Below, one piece after another: positions 53,486 through 61,453 of a stretch of DNA of 64,000 nucleotides. How positions within the stretch are numbered: position 1 is the stretch's first letter; each line of letters starts with the position of its first letter. This stretch comes from Mycolicibacterium sp. CBMA 226 (GTDB lineage: Bacteria > Actinomycetota > Actinomycetes > Mycobacteriales > Mycobacteriaceae), in the NCBI RefSeq assembly GCF_009729075.1, contig NZ_VTGY01000004.1:1-64000 (forward strand), written 5' to 3'. The translations under genes were made by a program, and so were the position numbers. The notes under the pieces were generated by a model. It was not told the DNA's origin. It worked only from the letters and a program-made list of their open reading frames with translations, and ran no database searches.

Positions 53486-54856
53486 ATGGCTGACCTGCCT
53501 TTCGGCTTCTCCAGCGGCGAAGACCCCGACCGCGACAAATCGAAGAAAGAGCCAGAACCAGGCTCTTCCGGTGGCTCGTCGGACCCGTTCGGGTTCGGCA
53601 ACGCGTTCGGCGGCACCGGCGGCGCCGGCATGCCCGACCTGGGCCAGATATTCACCCAGCTCGGCGCGATGTTCAGCGGCGCGGGCGCGTCGATGAACAA
53701 CCCGCAGGCCGGCCCGGTCAACTACGACCTGGCCCGCAAGCTGGCGTCCAACTCGATCGGGTTCGTCAAACCGGTGCCCGAGCAGACCGCCGCCGCTATC
53801 TCCGACGCGGTCCATCTGGCGGAGACCTGGCTTGACGGCGTGACTCCCCTGCCGGCCGGCACCACCCGCGCCGTGGCCTGGACCCCGAGCGACTGGCTCG
53901 ACAACACGTTGAACACCTGGAAGCGGCTGTGCGACCCGGTCGCCGAGCAGCTCTCGACCGTCTGGGTATCGGCGTTGCCCGAGGAAGCCAAAGCCATGGC
54001 CGGCCCGCTGATGGCGATGATGTCGCAGATGGGCGGCATGGCGTTCGGATCGCAGCTGGGCCAGGCCCTCGGCACGCTTTCCAAGGAGGTGCTGACGTCC
54101 ACCGACATCGGCCTGCCGTTGGGACCCTCCGGCGTGGCCGCGCTCATGCCCGAGGCCGTCGAGGCGTTCGGCGAAGGCCTCGAGCAGCCGCGCAGCGAGG
54201 TGCTGACGTTCCTCGCGGCTCGGGAAGCGGCTCATCACCGGTTGTTCAGTCACGTCCCGTGGCTCGCCAGCCAGCTGCTGAGCGCCGTCGAGGCCTTCGC
54301 CAAGGGCATGAAGATCGACATGAGCGGCTTCGAGGAAATGGCCTCCGGCCTGGATCCGGCGTCGCTGATGGGCGACCCCGGCGCCATGGAGAAGCTGCTG
54401 AGCCAGGGCATGTTCGAGCCGAAGGCCACACCCGAACAGGCTGCGGCGCTCGAACGCCTGGAGACGCTGCTGGCGCTCATCGAGGGTTGGGTGCAGACCG
54501 TCGTCACCGCCGCACTCGGCGACCGGCTCCCCGGCACGTCGGCACTGAGCGAGACGCTGCGTCGTCGTCGCGCCACCGGTGGACCGGCCGAGCAGACCTT
54601 CGCGACGCTCGTCGGCCTGGAACTGCGGCCGCGCAAGATGCGCGAGGCCGCGACGTTGTGGGAGAAACTGACCGCGGCCGTCGGTGCCGACAAGCGCGAC
54701 GCCGTCTGGCAGCACCCCGACCTACTGCCCGGCGCAGCCGATCTGGATGAGCCCGCGGCCTTCATCGACCGGGCGCTCGGCGGCGACACCACGGACCTCG
54801 ACCAGGCGCTGGCCGATCTCGAGAAGGACCTGAAGCGGGACTCCGGCGAGGAGTAG
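53486..54856 (+). CDS. Zincin_2-type metalloprotease-like protein (Rv3195-like)
   Basis: A 456-residue protein: a low-complexity Gly/Asp/Glu-rich N-terminus, then a helical domain of the DUF2342/Zincin_2 family with AAREAAHHRLFSHVPWLASQL, LSQGMFEPKATPEQAAALERL and LIEGWVQTVV. These proteins are annotated as zinc-dependent metalloproteases, but no substrate is known. It is divergent from the PDZ protease gene (89 bp) and precedes the cyclodehydratase-like and ABC1 kinase genes, the same order as Rv3195-Rv3197. Confidence 0.85.
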   Translation: MADLPFGFSSGEDPDRDKSKKEPEPGSSGGSSDPFGFGNAFGGTGGAGMPDLGQIFTQLGAMFSGAGASMNNPQAGPVNYDLARKLASNSIGFVKPVPEQTAAAISDAVHLAETWLDGVTPLPAGTTRAVAWTPSDWLDNTLNTWKRLCDPVAEQLSTVWVSALPEEAKAMAGPLMAMMSQMGGMAFGSQLGQALGTLSKEVLTSTDIGLPLGPSGVAALMPEAVEAFGEGLEQPRSEVLTFLAAREAAHHRLFSHVPWLASQLLSAVEAFAKGMKIDMSGFEEMASGLDPASLMGDPGAMEKLLSQGMFEPKATPEQAAALERLETLLALIEGWVQTVVTAALGDRLPGTSALSETLRRRRATGGPAEQTFATLVGLELRPRKMREAATLWEKLTAAVGADKRDAVWQHPDLLPGAADLDEPAAFIDRALGGDTTDLDQALADLEKDLKRDSGEE

Positions 54857-54923
54857 GGACGGGTTCGGCGAGCCTGTGGATAACTGATTCGCCCAATCGG
54901 CGCGCCGTTGGCACAGTTGGGCC

Positions 54924-55781
54924 ATGCTCGCGGCCCGTCAGACCTTGAACCCGGCGCTGCCGGTGCTGCAACGGCCCGACGGCACCGTGCAGCTCGGCTG
55001 GGACCCGCGGCGCGCCATCGGCATTCGGCCACCGGACGGGTTGTCGGTCGGTGATCTGGCGAACCTGCTGCGCGGTATGCAGAGCGGCGTCGATGCCGAG
55101 AGCAGCAGGACGCTTGCGCTCGCGGCCGGGCTGACCGACGTCGACGGTTGGACCGGGCTGGTGAGCGCCCTGAGCGCATCCGGCCTGTTACAGGTAGAGC
55201 CGACGGGTTATCGTCGGCCCGTGTCGGTGCGCATCCACGGCAGCGGCCCCCTGTCGGACCTGCTGGCCGGCGCCTTGAACTGTTCCGGGACCCGGGTGCG
55301 CACCAGCCGTTTCGGCCACGTGGCCGTGACGCGCGAAGCCGCCGATCTGGTGGTGCTGTCCGACTTCCTGGTGGCCGACCGACGCTTGGTGCGTGACCTG
55401 CACCGCGCCGGGGTGCCGCACCTGCCGGTGCGGATCCGGGACGGCACCGGGTTGATCGGCCCGCTCGTTCTCCCCGGAGCGACCAGCTGCCTCAACTGCG
55501 CCGACCTGCACCGCAGTGACCGCGACGCGTCGTGGCCGGTACTGGCCGCCCAACTCGAGGGCACTGTCGGCAGCGCCGACCGGGCCACCGTGCTCGCCAC
55601 CGCGGCGGTGGCACTCAACCAGGTGGACCAGGTGATCGACGCGATCCGCGGCGGCGCGCGCCGTGCCGAACCACCGCCGACCCTGGATGCCACCCTCGAG
55701 TTCGACATCGGCTCGCGAACCACCGTGGTGCGCCGATGGTCCCGTCATCCGCTGTGCGACTGGTGCGGCCGACTTACGTGA
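54924..55781 (+). CDS. TOMM cyclodehydratase-like (ocin-ThiF/E1-like) protein (Rv3196-like)
   Basis: A 285-residue protein whose block GPLVLPGATSCLNCADLHRS plus DASWPVLAAQL matches the cyclodehydratase partner domain used in thiazole/oxazole-modified peptide (TOMM) pathways. The N-terminal part (about 1-95) resembles the leader-peptide-binding winged helix. CxxC pairs at 189-192 and 278-281 could hold structural zinc. No YcaO protein, precursor peptide or dehydrogenase is encoded nearby, so this conserved mycobacterial gene is an orphan of that family. Its biochemical role is unknown. Confidence 0.82.
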   Translation: MLAARQTLNPALPVLQRPDGTVQLGWDPRRAIGIRPPDGLSVGDLANLLRGMQSGVDAESSRTLALAAGLTDVDGWTGLVSALSASGLLQVEPTGYRRPVSVRIHGSGPLSDLLAGALNCSGTRVRTSRFGHVAVTREAADLVVLSDFLVADRRLVRDLHRAGVPHLPVRIRDGTGLIGPLVLPGATSCLNCADLHRSDRDASWPVLAAQLEGTVGSADRATVLATAAVALNQVDQVIDAIRGGARRAEPPPTLDATLEFDIGSRTTVVRRWSRHPLCDWCGRLT

Positions 55782-55838
55782 CAACACGCGTTGCCATGCC
55801 TTCGCCGTGGACTCGGCAACGTCGTGGATGATGTAAAC

Positions 55839-57149
55839 GTGGCTGATATCAAACGAGGCAGTGTGGCACGCAACGCGAAGCTCGCCGGTCTGGCCGGCGG
55901 CATGGCGGGACGGGCGGCACTCGGCTTCGGCAAGCGCCTGGCGGGCAAGTCCAAAGACGAAGTGACCGCCGAACTGATGGACAAGGCGGCCAACCAGCTG
56001 TTCACCGTGCTGGGTGAGCTCAAGGGTGGCGCGATGAAGGTCGGCCAGGCGCTGTCCGTGATGGAGGCAGCCATTCCCGAGCAGTACGGCAAGCCGTACC
56101 GCGAGGCGCTGACCAAGCTGCAGCGCGAAGCCCCGCCCTTGCCGGCGGCAAAGGTGCACCGCGTGCTCGACGCCCAGCTGGGCACGAAGTGGCGCGACCG
56201 CTTCCAGTCCTTCGACGACACGCCCGTCGCGTCGGCCAGCATCGGCCAGGTCCACAAGGCCGTGTGGTCCGACGGCCGCGAGGTCGCGGTCAAAATCCAG
56301 TACCCCGGCGCCGACGAAGCGCTGCGCGCCGACCTGAAGACCATTCAGCGCCTGGTCGGCGTCTTCAAGCAGCTGGCGCCCGGCGCCGATGTCCAGGGCG
56401 TCGTCGACGAGCTGATCGACCGCACCGAGATGGAGCTGGACTACCGCCTGGAGGCCGACAACCAACGCGCGTTCGCCAAGGCCTACCAGGGCCACCCACA
56501 CTTCAAGGTGCCGGCGATCGTGGCGAGCGCCCCGAAGGTCGTCATCGCGGAGTGGATGGACGGCATCCCGATGTCGGTCATCATCCGGGAGGGCACCGTC
56601 GAGCAGCGTGACCTGATGGGCACCCGGCTCTCCGAGCTGACGTTCGACGCGCCGGCGCGTCTGGAGATCATGCACGGCGACACCCACCCCGGAAACTTCA
56701 TGCTGCTGCCCGACGGCCGCATGGGCGTCATCGACTTCGGCGCGGTGGCGCCGCTGCCCGGTGGGCTGCCGACCGCGATCGGCGAGATGATCAGCCTGGC
56801 GCGGGACAAGAACTACGACAAGCTGCTGCCGGTGATGGAGGATGCCGGGTTCATCCAGCGGGGCGAAGACGTCCCGATCTTCGAGGTCGACAACATGCTG
56901 CGGCAGTACGTCGAACCGATCCAGACCGAGGTCTTCCACTACACGCGGCGCTGGATCATGAAAATGGCTGCCGGCCAACTGGACAACGGCGTGGCGCAGA
57001 TCAAGATGGCCCGCCAGCTCGACATGCCGCGGAACCTGGTCATCCCGCTGCGCGTGATCGCCTCGACCGTCGCGATCTGCTGTCAGCTGGACGCCCACGT
57101 ACCCGTGAAAGCCATTGCCACGGAACTGGTTCCGGGTTTCACGCCGTAA
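55839..57149 (+). CDS. ABC1/UbiB-family atypical kinase (Rv3197-like)
   Basis: A 436-residue member of the ABC1/ADCK family: the KxGQ motif (MKVGQALS near 62), the A-rich loop (VASASIGQVHKA), VAVKIQYPG with the nucleotide-binding Lys, the ExD motif (TEMELDYRLEADN), HGDTHPGNF as catalytic loop and IDFGAVA as metal-binding loop. The family supports quinone or lipid biosynthesis in other organisms. Start: GTG at 55839 gives the conserved VADIKRGS beginning; a TTG at 55791 is also in frame. Confidence 0.9.
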   Translation: MADIKRGSVARNAKLAGLAGGMAGRAALGFGKRLAGKSKDEVTAELMDKAANQLFTVLGELKGGAMKVGQALSVMEAAIPEQYGKPYREALTKLQREAPPLPAAKVHRVLDAQLGTKWRDRFQSFDDTPVASASIGQVHKAVWSDGREVAVKIQYPGADEALRADLKTIQRLVGVFKQLAPGADVQGVVDELIDRTEMELDYRLEADNQRAFAKAYQGHPHFKVPAIVASAPKVVIAEWMDGIPMSVIIREGTVEQRDLMGTRLSELTFDAPARLEIMHGDTHPGNFMLLPDGRMGVIDFGAVAPLPGGLPTAIGEMISLARDKNYDKLLPVMEDAGFIQRGEDVPIFEVDNMLRQYVEPIQTEVFHYTRRWIMKMAAGQLDNGVAQIKMARQLDMPRNLVIPLRVIASTVAICCQLDAHVPVKAIATELVPGFTP

Positions 57150-57157
57150 CTCGTGGT

Positions 57158-57198
57158 CATTACGCGGCCGCTCGGCACCGGCGAGCGGCCGCGTAATG
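57158..57198. terminator. Bidirectional hairpin between the ABC1 kinase gene and whiB7
   Basis: CATTACGCGGCCGCTC and its complement, 16-bp perfect arms with a 9-nt loop, between two convergent genes whose stops are 9 nt and 4 nt away. It can terminate both. Confidence 0.8.
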
Positions 57199-57201
57199 CA
57201 G

Positions 57202-57465
57202 CTACGCCGCGACGACGTCCTTGCGTGGACGACCGCGCGGACGCTTGCGTGCGATGACGGCACCCCGTTCGAGGATCTCCCCACCCCAAACACCCCACGG
57301 CTCTTCACGTTCCAGCGCCTCGTTGAGGCACTGCAGTCGGATCGGGCAGTCAGCGCACAGCGCCTTGGCCTGTTCCAGCTGAGTGGGGTTGTCGGCGAAC
57401 CACATATCGGGGTCGCCGATATGACATGGCACCGCCAGCCTTTGTCGGCAAGTCTGGCTAGTCAT
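57202..57465 (-). CDS. whiB7: WhiB7, iron-sulfur transcriptional regulator of antibiotic resistance
   Basis: An 87-residue WhiB protein. The four cluster cysteines are C14, C37, C40 and C46 (PCHIGDPDMWF; LCADCPIRLQC), followed by the EPWGVWGGE turn that contacts sigma-A and the AT-hook RPRGRPRK near the C-terminus, which is diagnostic of WhiB7. It activates ribosome-protection, modification and efflux genes. The ATG at 57465 is chosen (AAGGTG 8 nt upstream); the open frame to 57552 runs into the leader terminator. Expression is probably controlled by the 5' leader described in separate entries. Confidence 0.95.
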   Translation of the reverse strand: MTSQTCRQRLAVPCHIGDPDMWFADNPTQLEQAKALCADCPIRLQCLNEALEREEPWGVWGGEILERGAVIARKRPRGRPRKDVVAA

Positions 57466-57550
57466 GTCCTCATCACCTTCTTCCTGGTCATCTTGCGTCT
57501 CATCTGTCTGACGGATCGGTGACCAGGTGGTGGTTTTGAGGTTGTGCCCC

Positions 57551-57592
57551 AAAAACTTTGGCCACGGATCCGGTGGTTTCGGGTCCGTGGCC
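57551..57592 (-). terminator. Attenuator (intrinsic terminator) in the whiB7 leader
   Basis: On the minus strand GGCCACGGACCC pairs with GGATCCGTGGCC (11 of 12 positions) around a 9-nt loop, followed by AAAG and five Ts. It lies between the upstream ORF stop (57615) and the whiB7 start (57465), so it would stop transcription before the gene unless disrupted. This matches the known attenuation control of whiB7 by translation inhibitors. Confidence 0.75.
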
Positions 57593-57614
57593 AGGTGGCT
57601 GTTGTGGGCTCTAC

Positions 57615-57875
57615 CTAAGTAGTGCCCCGCTTCACGGACGCGAAGGTCTTGGCGTTGCGCTTGCGCTGCGGGATGTCGGCGACATGTCCAGCCGTCGCGA
57701 GACGTGCCGCCGGCATAGCGGCGGCTGCAGCGGCAGTGGGAACGGCGGGAACGTCAGCGATCTGATGCCAGCTGACGCCGACGCGCGATACCGCCTCATA
57801 GGCGGCAGCGGTCAACGGCGCACGGGAGCCAGCGACAGCGAGGACAGCACCTCGGGACGCGTTAAAGCTGATCAT
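57615..57875 (-). CDS. Upstream ORF in the whiB7 leader (86 codons)
   Basis: An 86-residue reading frame with a strong ribosome binding site (GAGGAGG, about 8 nt before the ATG at 57875), inside the whiB7 leader. It encodes an Ala-rich, uncharacterised product with a basic end (PQRKRNAKTFASVKRGTT). Its stop codon is 22 nt upstream of the attenuator stem, so a ribosome finishing or stalling here could alter hairpin folding. Mycobacterial whiB7 leaders are known to contain uORFs; whether this exact frame is translated is inference from the ribosome binding site and position. Confidence 0.55.
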   Translation of the reverse strand: MISFNASRGAVLAVAGSRAPLTAAAYEAVSRVGVSWHQIADVPAVPTAAAAAAMPAARLATAGHVADIPQRKRNAKTFASVKRGTT

Positions 57876-57946
57876 CGGGGCCACCTCCTCAGCGGTCGAC
57901 TGCGGATTCACACATCATGAATTCGCGGGATTTCGTTGCGGCTTCG

Positions 57947-57987
57947 AGGCTAGACGTTACCACCAAAATCAGGCAAGCGATTTTTTT
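57947..57987 (-). promoter_or_regulatory. whiB7 promoter with AT-rich upstream box
   Basis: On the minus strand: an AAAAAAATC box (57979-57987), then TTGCCT (-35, 57971-57976), an 18-nt spacer and TAGCCT (-10, 57947-57952). An AT-rich stretch immediately upstream of the -35 is the mark of WhiB7-autoactivated promoters (AT-hook contact). The predicted transcript starts near 57940, giving a leader of about 475 nt. Confidence 0.65.
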
Positions 57988-57997
57988 GACCAGCGGT

Positions 57998-58031
57998 TTT
58001 GGCGCAATTTGCGTCATGTTTGGCGCAATTT
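57998..58031. repeat. Two 13-bp direct repeats upstream of the whiB7 promoter
   Basis: TTTGGCGCAATTT occurs exactly twice, at 57998-58010 and 58019-58031, 21 bp apart (two helical turns), just upstream of the AT-rich box and downstream of the uvrD2 stop. The geometry suggests binding of a regulator to one face of the DNA. Confidence 0.7.
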
Positions 58032-58038
58032 AGGTGGG

Positions 58039-60150
58039 CTAACGGGAGCCGTTCACCAATGCCAGGACATCCGGCCCGTACTGCTCGAGCTTTCGCGCCC
58101 CGATACCGGGAATGGCCACCAACGCGGCATTGTCGGCCGGCAGGGCCTCGGCGATCGCGATCAAGGTGTTGTCGGTGAACACCACATAGGCCGGCACCTT
58201 CATCTCCTGCGAGGTACGCAGGCGCCACTCCTTGAGACGGCCCAACAGCTCCTCGTCGAGGTTCGACGGGCACGATTCGCAGCGCCGCAACAGGATCGCG
58301 GTCGACGTCGTCAACGCCGCATTGCACACCCGGCAGCGCGGCGCGGGACCCCGTTTACGTTGCGGCTGTTGGGGTTCGCGCCGGCTCTGCGGCGTCAGCC
58401 CGTTGAGGAACCGCGAGGGCTTGCGGCTCTGCCGTCCGCCGGCGGCGCGGGCCAGCGCCCACGAGATGGTCAAATGCACTCTGGCCCTGGTGATTCCGAC
58501 ATAGAAGAGACGTCGCTCCTCCTCGACCGGTTCACTGTCCGGGCCATGCGACAACGCATGCGAGATGGGCAGCGTGCCGTCGACCAGGCCGACCAGGAAC
58601 ACCGCATCCCATTCGAGGCCCTTCGCCGCGTGCAGCGACGCGAGCGTTACGCCCTGCACCACGGGTGGGTGCCGGGAATCGGCGCGCTGGCGCAGCTCCA
58701 CCAGCAGCCCCTGCAGGTCCAGGTTGGGACGGACCGCGACTTCCTGTTCGACCAATTCGACCAAGCCCAACAACGCATCCCAGCGTTCCCGCGCCTTGGT
58801 ACCCGCCGGCGGCTCGGCCGTGAGCCCCAGGGGTTCCAGCAGATCCCGGACCAGCTGCGGCAGCTCGACTCCGGCGACGTCGCCCTGGTTTCCCGCGGCG
58901 CGCTGCAGCGCCAACAACGCCTGCCGAATCTCCTGGCGGCTGAAGAAACCCTCACCACCACGCACCTGGAACGCCACGCCGGCCGCGGTGAGCGCCTCCT
59001 CATACACCTCGGACTGCGCGTTGATGCGGTACAGCACCGCGATTTCCGAAGGGGCAGTACCGGATTGGACGAGCTTCTTGATGGCGGCGGCGACCGCGTT
59101 GGCCTCGGCGACCTCGTCAGGATGCTCCCGGAACACCGGCTTGGGCCCGGGATCACGCTGGCCGACGAGCTGCAACCGGCTGGCCGCCATCCGACCCGAC
59201 GCCGCCGAGATCACCTGATTGGCCAGCGACACCACCTGCGGCGTGCTGCGGTAGTCGCGCTCGAGCCGGATCACCGCGGCATCCGGGAACCGTCGGGAAA
59301 AGTCGAGGAGGTACTGCGGAGTGGCGCCGGTGAACGAGTAGATGGTCTGGTTGGCGTCACCCACGACGGTCAGGTCGTCGCGCTCCCCCACCCAGGCGTT
59401 GAGCACCCGCTGCTGCAGCGGAGTGACGTCCTGGTACTCGTCGACGACGAAGCAGCGGTAGCGGTCGCGGAACTCACCGGCGACGGCAGCGTCGTTCTCG
59501 ATGGCCGCGGCGGTGTGCAGCAGCAGGTCATCGAAATCCAGCAACGCCGATCCGTCGCGGCGGGCCTTGAGGCCCTCGTATCCGGCATAGACCGCGGCGA
59601 CCTTGGCGGCGTCGAACGGGATGTCCCGCTCGATCTTGGCGACCTGCTCCGGGTACTGCTCGGGACTTATCAGGGACGACTTGGCCCATTCGATCTCACC
59701 GGCCAGGTCGCGCACGTCGTCGGTACTGGCCTGGATGCCGGCTCGGTTGGCCGCCTGCGCGACCACCGCGAACTTGCTGTCGAGCAGCTCCCAGCCGGTG
59801 TCGCCGACCACCCGCGGCCAGAAATACCGCAGTTGCCGCAGCGCCGCCGCGTGGAACGTCATGGCCTGGACAGCCCCCGTGCCGGCCGCACCGTCGATCT
59901 CCTGCTCCAGGCTGCGGAGGCGGCCCCGCATCTCGCCGGCGGCGCGCTGGGTGAAAGTCACGGCCAGCACCTGGCTCGGCGCGACATGTCCCGCGGCCAC
60001 GAGATACGCGATGCGGCGCGTGATGGTGCGGGTCTTGCCCGTGCCGGCGCCGGCCAGCACGCACACCGGGCCGCGGGGCGCGAGGACGGCCTCGCGCTGT
60101 TCGTCGTCGAGGTCCTCGAGGAGCGTGGACGGTGGGGCCTCGGCTGGCAT
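58039..60150 (-). CDS. uvrD2: UvrD2, superfamily I DNA helicase with HRDC domain
   Basis: A 703-residue helicase. Motif I is AGAGTGKT, Q-motif LDDEQREAV, motif II VDEYQDV, motif [17 protein letters not shown], motif IV ERDYRST, motif [16 protein letters not shown] and motif [14 protein letters not shown] zinc-type tetracysteine motif (CRVCN and CESCP) precedes a C-terminal HRDC domain ([28 protein letters not shown]). This is the UvrD2 layout, an essential repair-linked 3'-5' helicase in M. tuberculosis. Start choice among ATGs at 60150, 60159 and 60162 is uncertain. Confidence 0.93.
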   Translation of the reverse strand: MPAEAPPSTLLEDLDDEQREAVLAPRGPVCVLAGAGTGKTRTITRRIAYLVAAGHVAPSQVLAVTFTQRAAGEMRGRLRSLEQEIDGAAGTGAVQAMTFHAAALRQLRYFWPRVVGDTGWELLDSKFAVVAQAANRAGIQASTDDVRDLAGEIEWAKSSLISPEQYPEQVAKIERDIPFDAAKVAAVYAGYEGLKARRDGSALLDFDDLLLHTAAAIENDAAVAGEFRDRYRCFVVDEYQDVTPLQQRVLNAWVGERDDLTVVGDANQTIYSFTGATPQYLLDFSRRFPDAAVIRLERDYRSTPQVVSLANQVISAASGRMAASRLQLVGQRDPGPKPVFREHPDEVAEANAVAAAIKKLVQSGTAPSEIAVLYRINAQSEVYEEALTAAGVAFQVRGGEGFFSRQEIRQALLALQRAAGNQGDVAGVELPQLVRDLLEPLGLTAEPPAGTKARERWDALLGLVELVEQEVAVRPNLDLQGLLVELRQRADSRHPPVVQGVTLASLHAAKGLEWDAVFLVGLVDGTLPISHALSHGPDSEPVEEERRLFYVGITRARVHLTISWALARAAGGRQSRKPSRFLNGLTPQSRREPQQPQRKRGPAPRCRVCNAALTTSTAILLRRCESCPSNLDEELLGRLKEWRLRTSQEMKVPAYVVFTDNTLIAIAEALPADNAALVAIPGIGARKLEQYGPDVLALVNGSR

Positions 60151-60233
60151 GGTCCCCATCATGGCAGCCCGGTGTGACACACGCGGCACCGCTGGGCGGC
60201 ATTATGTCGCGATCGGATACGTTGAGTCGCGTT

Positions 60234-60470
60234 ATGAGTGCACTCATCATGTACAGCACGACCTGGTGCGGCTACTGCAAGCGGCTCAAGACCGCGCTGA
60301 AGGCCGAAGGCATCTCGTACCGCGAGATCGACATCGAGCAGGATCCGGCGGCCGCCGCGTTCGTCGGTTCGGTCAACAACGGCAACCATGTCGTCCCGAC
60401 GGTGAAGTTCCCCGACGGCTCCACGCTGACCAACCCCAGCATCAAGGACGTCAAAGCCAAGCTGGGTTAG
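60234..60470 (+). CDS. mrx1: Mycoredoxin-1
   Basis: A 78-residue glutaredoxin-fold protein with the active-site motif WCGYC (C12, C15), then a cis-Pro (VVPTVKF) and a GS-type helix start. Mycoredoxin-1 removes mycothiol from mixed disulfides, supporting redox recovery. The ATG at 60234 gives the family's normal start MSALIMYSTTWC. It is divergent from uvrD2 and convergent with nudC, as at Rv3198A. Confidence 0.92.
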   Translation: MSALIMYSTTWCGYCKRLKTALKAEGISYREIDIEQDPAAAAFVGSVNNGNHVVPTVKFPDGSTLTNPSIKDVKAKLG

Positions 60471-60471
60471 C

Positions 60472-60520
60472 GATTTGTGCACGATTTTCCGCGCTGAGCG
60501 CGGATTTTCGTGCACAAATC
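60472..60520. terminator. Convergent mrx1/nudC hairpin
   Basis: Outer arms GATTTGTGCACG and CGTGCACAAATC (12 bp) and inner arms TCCGCGC and GCGCGGA around a TGA loop, with T/A-rich internal bulges. It spans the space between the two stop codons and can terminate both genes. Confidence 0.75.
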
Positions 60521-61445
60521 ACTGAGCGGCCCAGGACTCGATGATCTCGCGGGCGATCGAGATCGAGCCGGGCAGCAGAAGCCGGGTGTCCGCGGTGCTG
60601 TTCCAGTCACCGTGCTCGAGGGCCTCGCGTACCTCGGCCCGGGTGAACCAGTCGGCCTCGGCGATCTCGCCGTCGTTGAACGAGAACGGCTGCTCCGGAT
60701 CCCCGATGGCATGGAAACCGACCATCAGCGAGCGCGGGAACGGCCAGGGCTGGCTGCCCAGGTACTTGACGCCGGTGACGGTCAGCCCGACCTCCTCGGC
60801 GATCTCGCGCACCACGCACGACTCGAACGACTCACCGGCTTCCACGAACCCGGCCAGCAGCGAGAACAGCCGCTCGGGCCAGTTGGTCTGGCGGGCCAGC
60901 ACGGCGCGGTCGTGCCCGTCGTGCACCAGGCAGATGATCGCCGGGTCGATACGCGGGAATTCCTCGTGGCCACCGACGCTGTTGACGCGCGCCCAGCCGC
61001 CCTTGATCGGCTTGGTGGGTGCGCCGTCGATCGCACTGAAACGTGCACTGTCGTGCCAGTTCAGCAGCGCCGTCGCCGTCGAGACGAGCTGGGCGCTGAT
61101 GTCGTCGAAGATGGTCCCGGCCCGGCGCAGGTCGAGCACCTCGACCGGCGCACCAGACGGTTCCGCCGGTTCTTCGAGCGCGGCGCGCACGCCCCACACG
61201 TGCCGGCCGTCGGGCATCCGGCCCAGGAACACCGCGTGCTCGTCGGGCTTGTCCCCCAGTTCGGCCGCGCGGCCGAGTACCACCTGGCCACCGGAGATCA
61301 GCACCTGATTGCGGCGGTCGACGCGCAGCAGCAGGGCGTCCTTCCAACCGGCGATCGCCGCGTCGATATCGGTGCGCAGAGTATCGGCCCGGTCGGCGCC
61401 GACCCGGGACAGCAGCGGGACGTTGCGCAGGGTGAAATCGCTCAT
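60519..61445 (-). CDS. nudC: NudC, NADH pyrophosphatase (Nudix)
   Basis: A 308-residue Nudix hydrolase. The Nudix box is at about 199-221 (GFVEAGESFESCVVREIAEE) and is followed by SQPWPFPRS, the NADH-specificity signature. The enzyme cleaves NAD(H)-type dinucleotides and, in mycobacteria, INH-NAD adducts. The zinc-ribbon cysteines of E. coli NudC are absent (the region reads HDSARFSAIDGAPT). Gln232 in SQPWPFP is retained. It converges with mrx1 and ends 8 nt after the potassium-channel gene. Confidence 0.92.
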   Translation of the reverse strand: MSDFTLRNVPLLSRVGADRADTLRTDIDAAIAGWKDALLLRVDRRNQVLISGGQVVLGRAAELGDKPDEHAVFLGRMPDGRHVWGVRAALEEPAEPSGAPVEVLDLRRAGTIFDDISAQLVSTATALLNWHDSARFSAIDGAPTKPIKGGWARVNSVGGHEEFPRIDPAIICLVHDGHDRAVLARQTNWPERLFSLLAGFVEAGESFESCVVREIAEEVGLTVTGVKYLGSQPWPFPRSLMVGFHAIGDPEQPFSFNDGEIAEADWFTRAEVREALEHGDWNSTADTRLLLPGSISIAREIIESWAAQ

Positions 61446-61453
61446 CGCGGTAC

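Noticed and set aside
55188..57308. 706-codon minus-strand open frame over the ABC1 kinase and cyclodehydratase-like genes
   Set aside because: Antisense shadow of two conserved genes in high-GC DNA; His/Asp/Leu-rich with no domain.
58009..60177. 722-codon plus-strand open frame over uvrD2
   Set aside because: Antisense of uvrD2; composition typical of GC-driven spurious frames.
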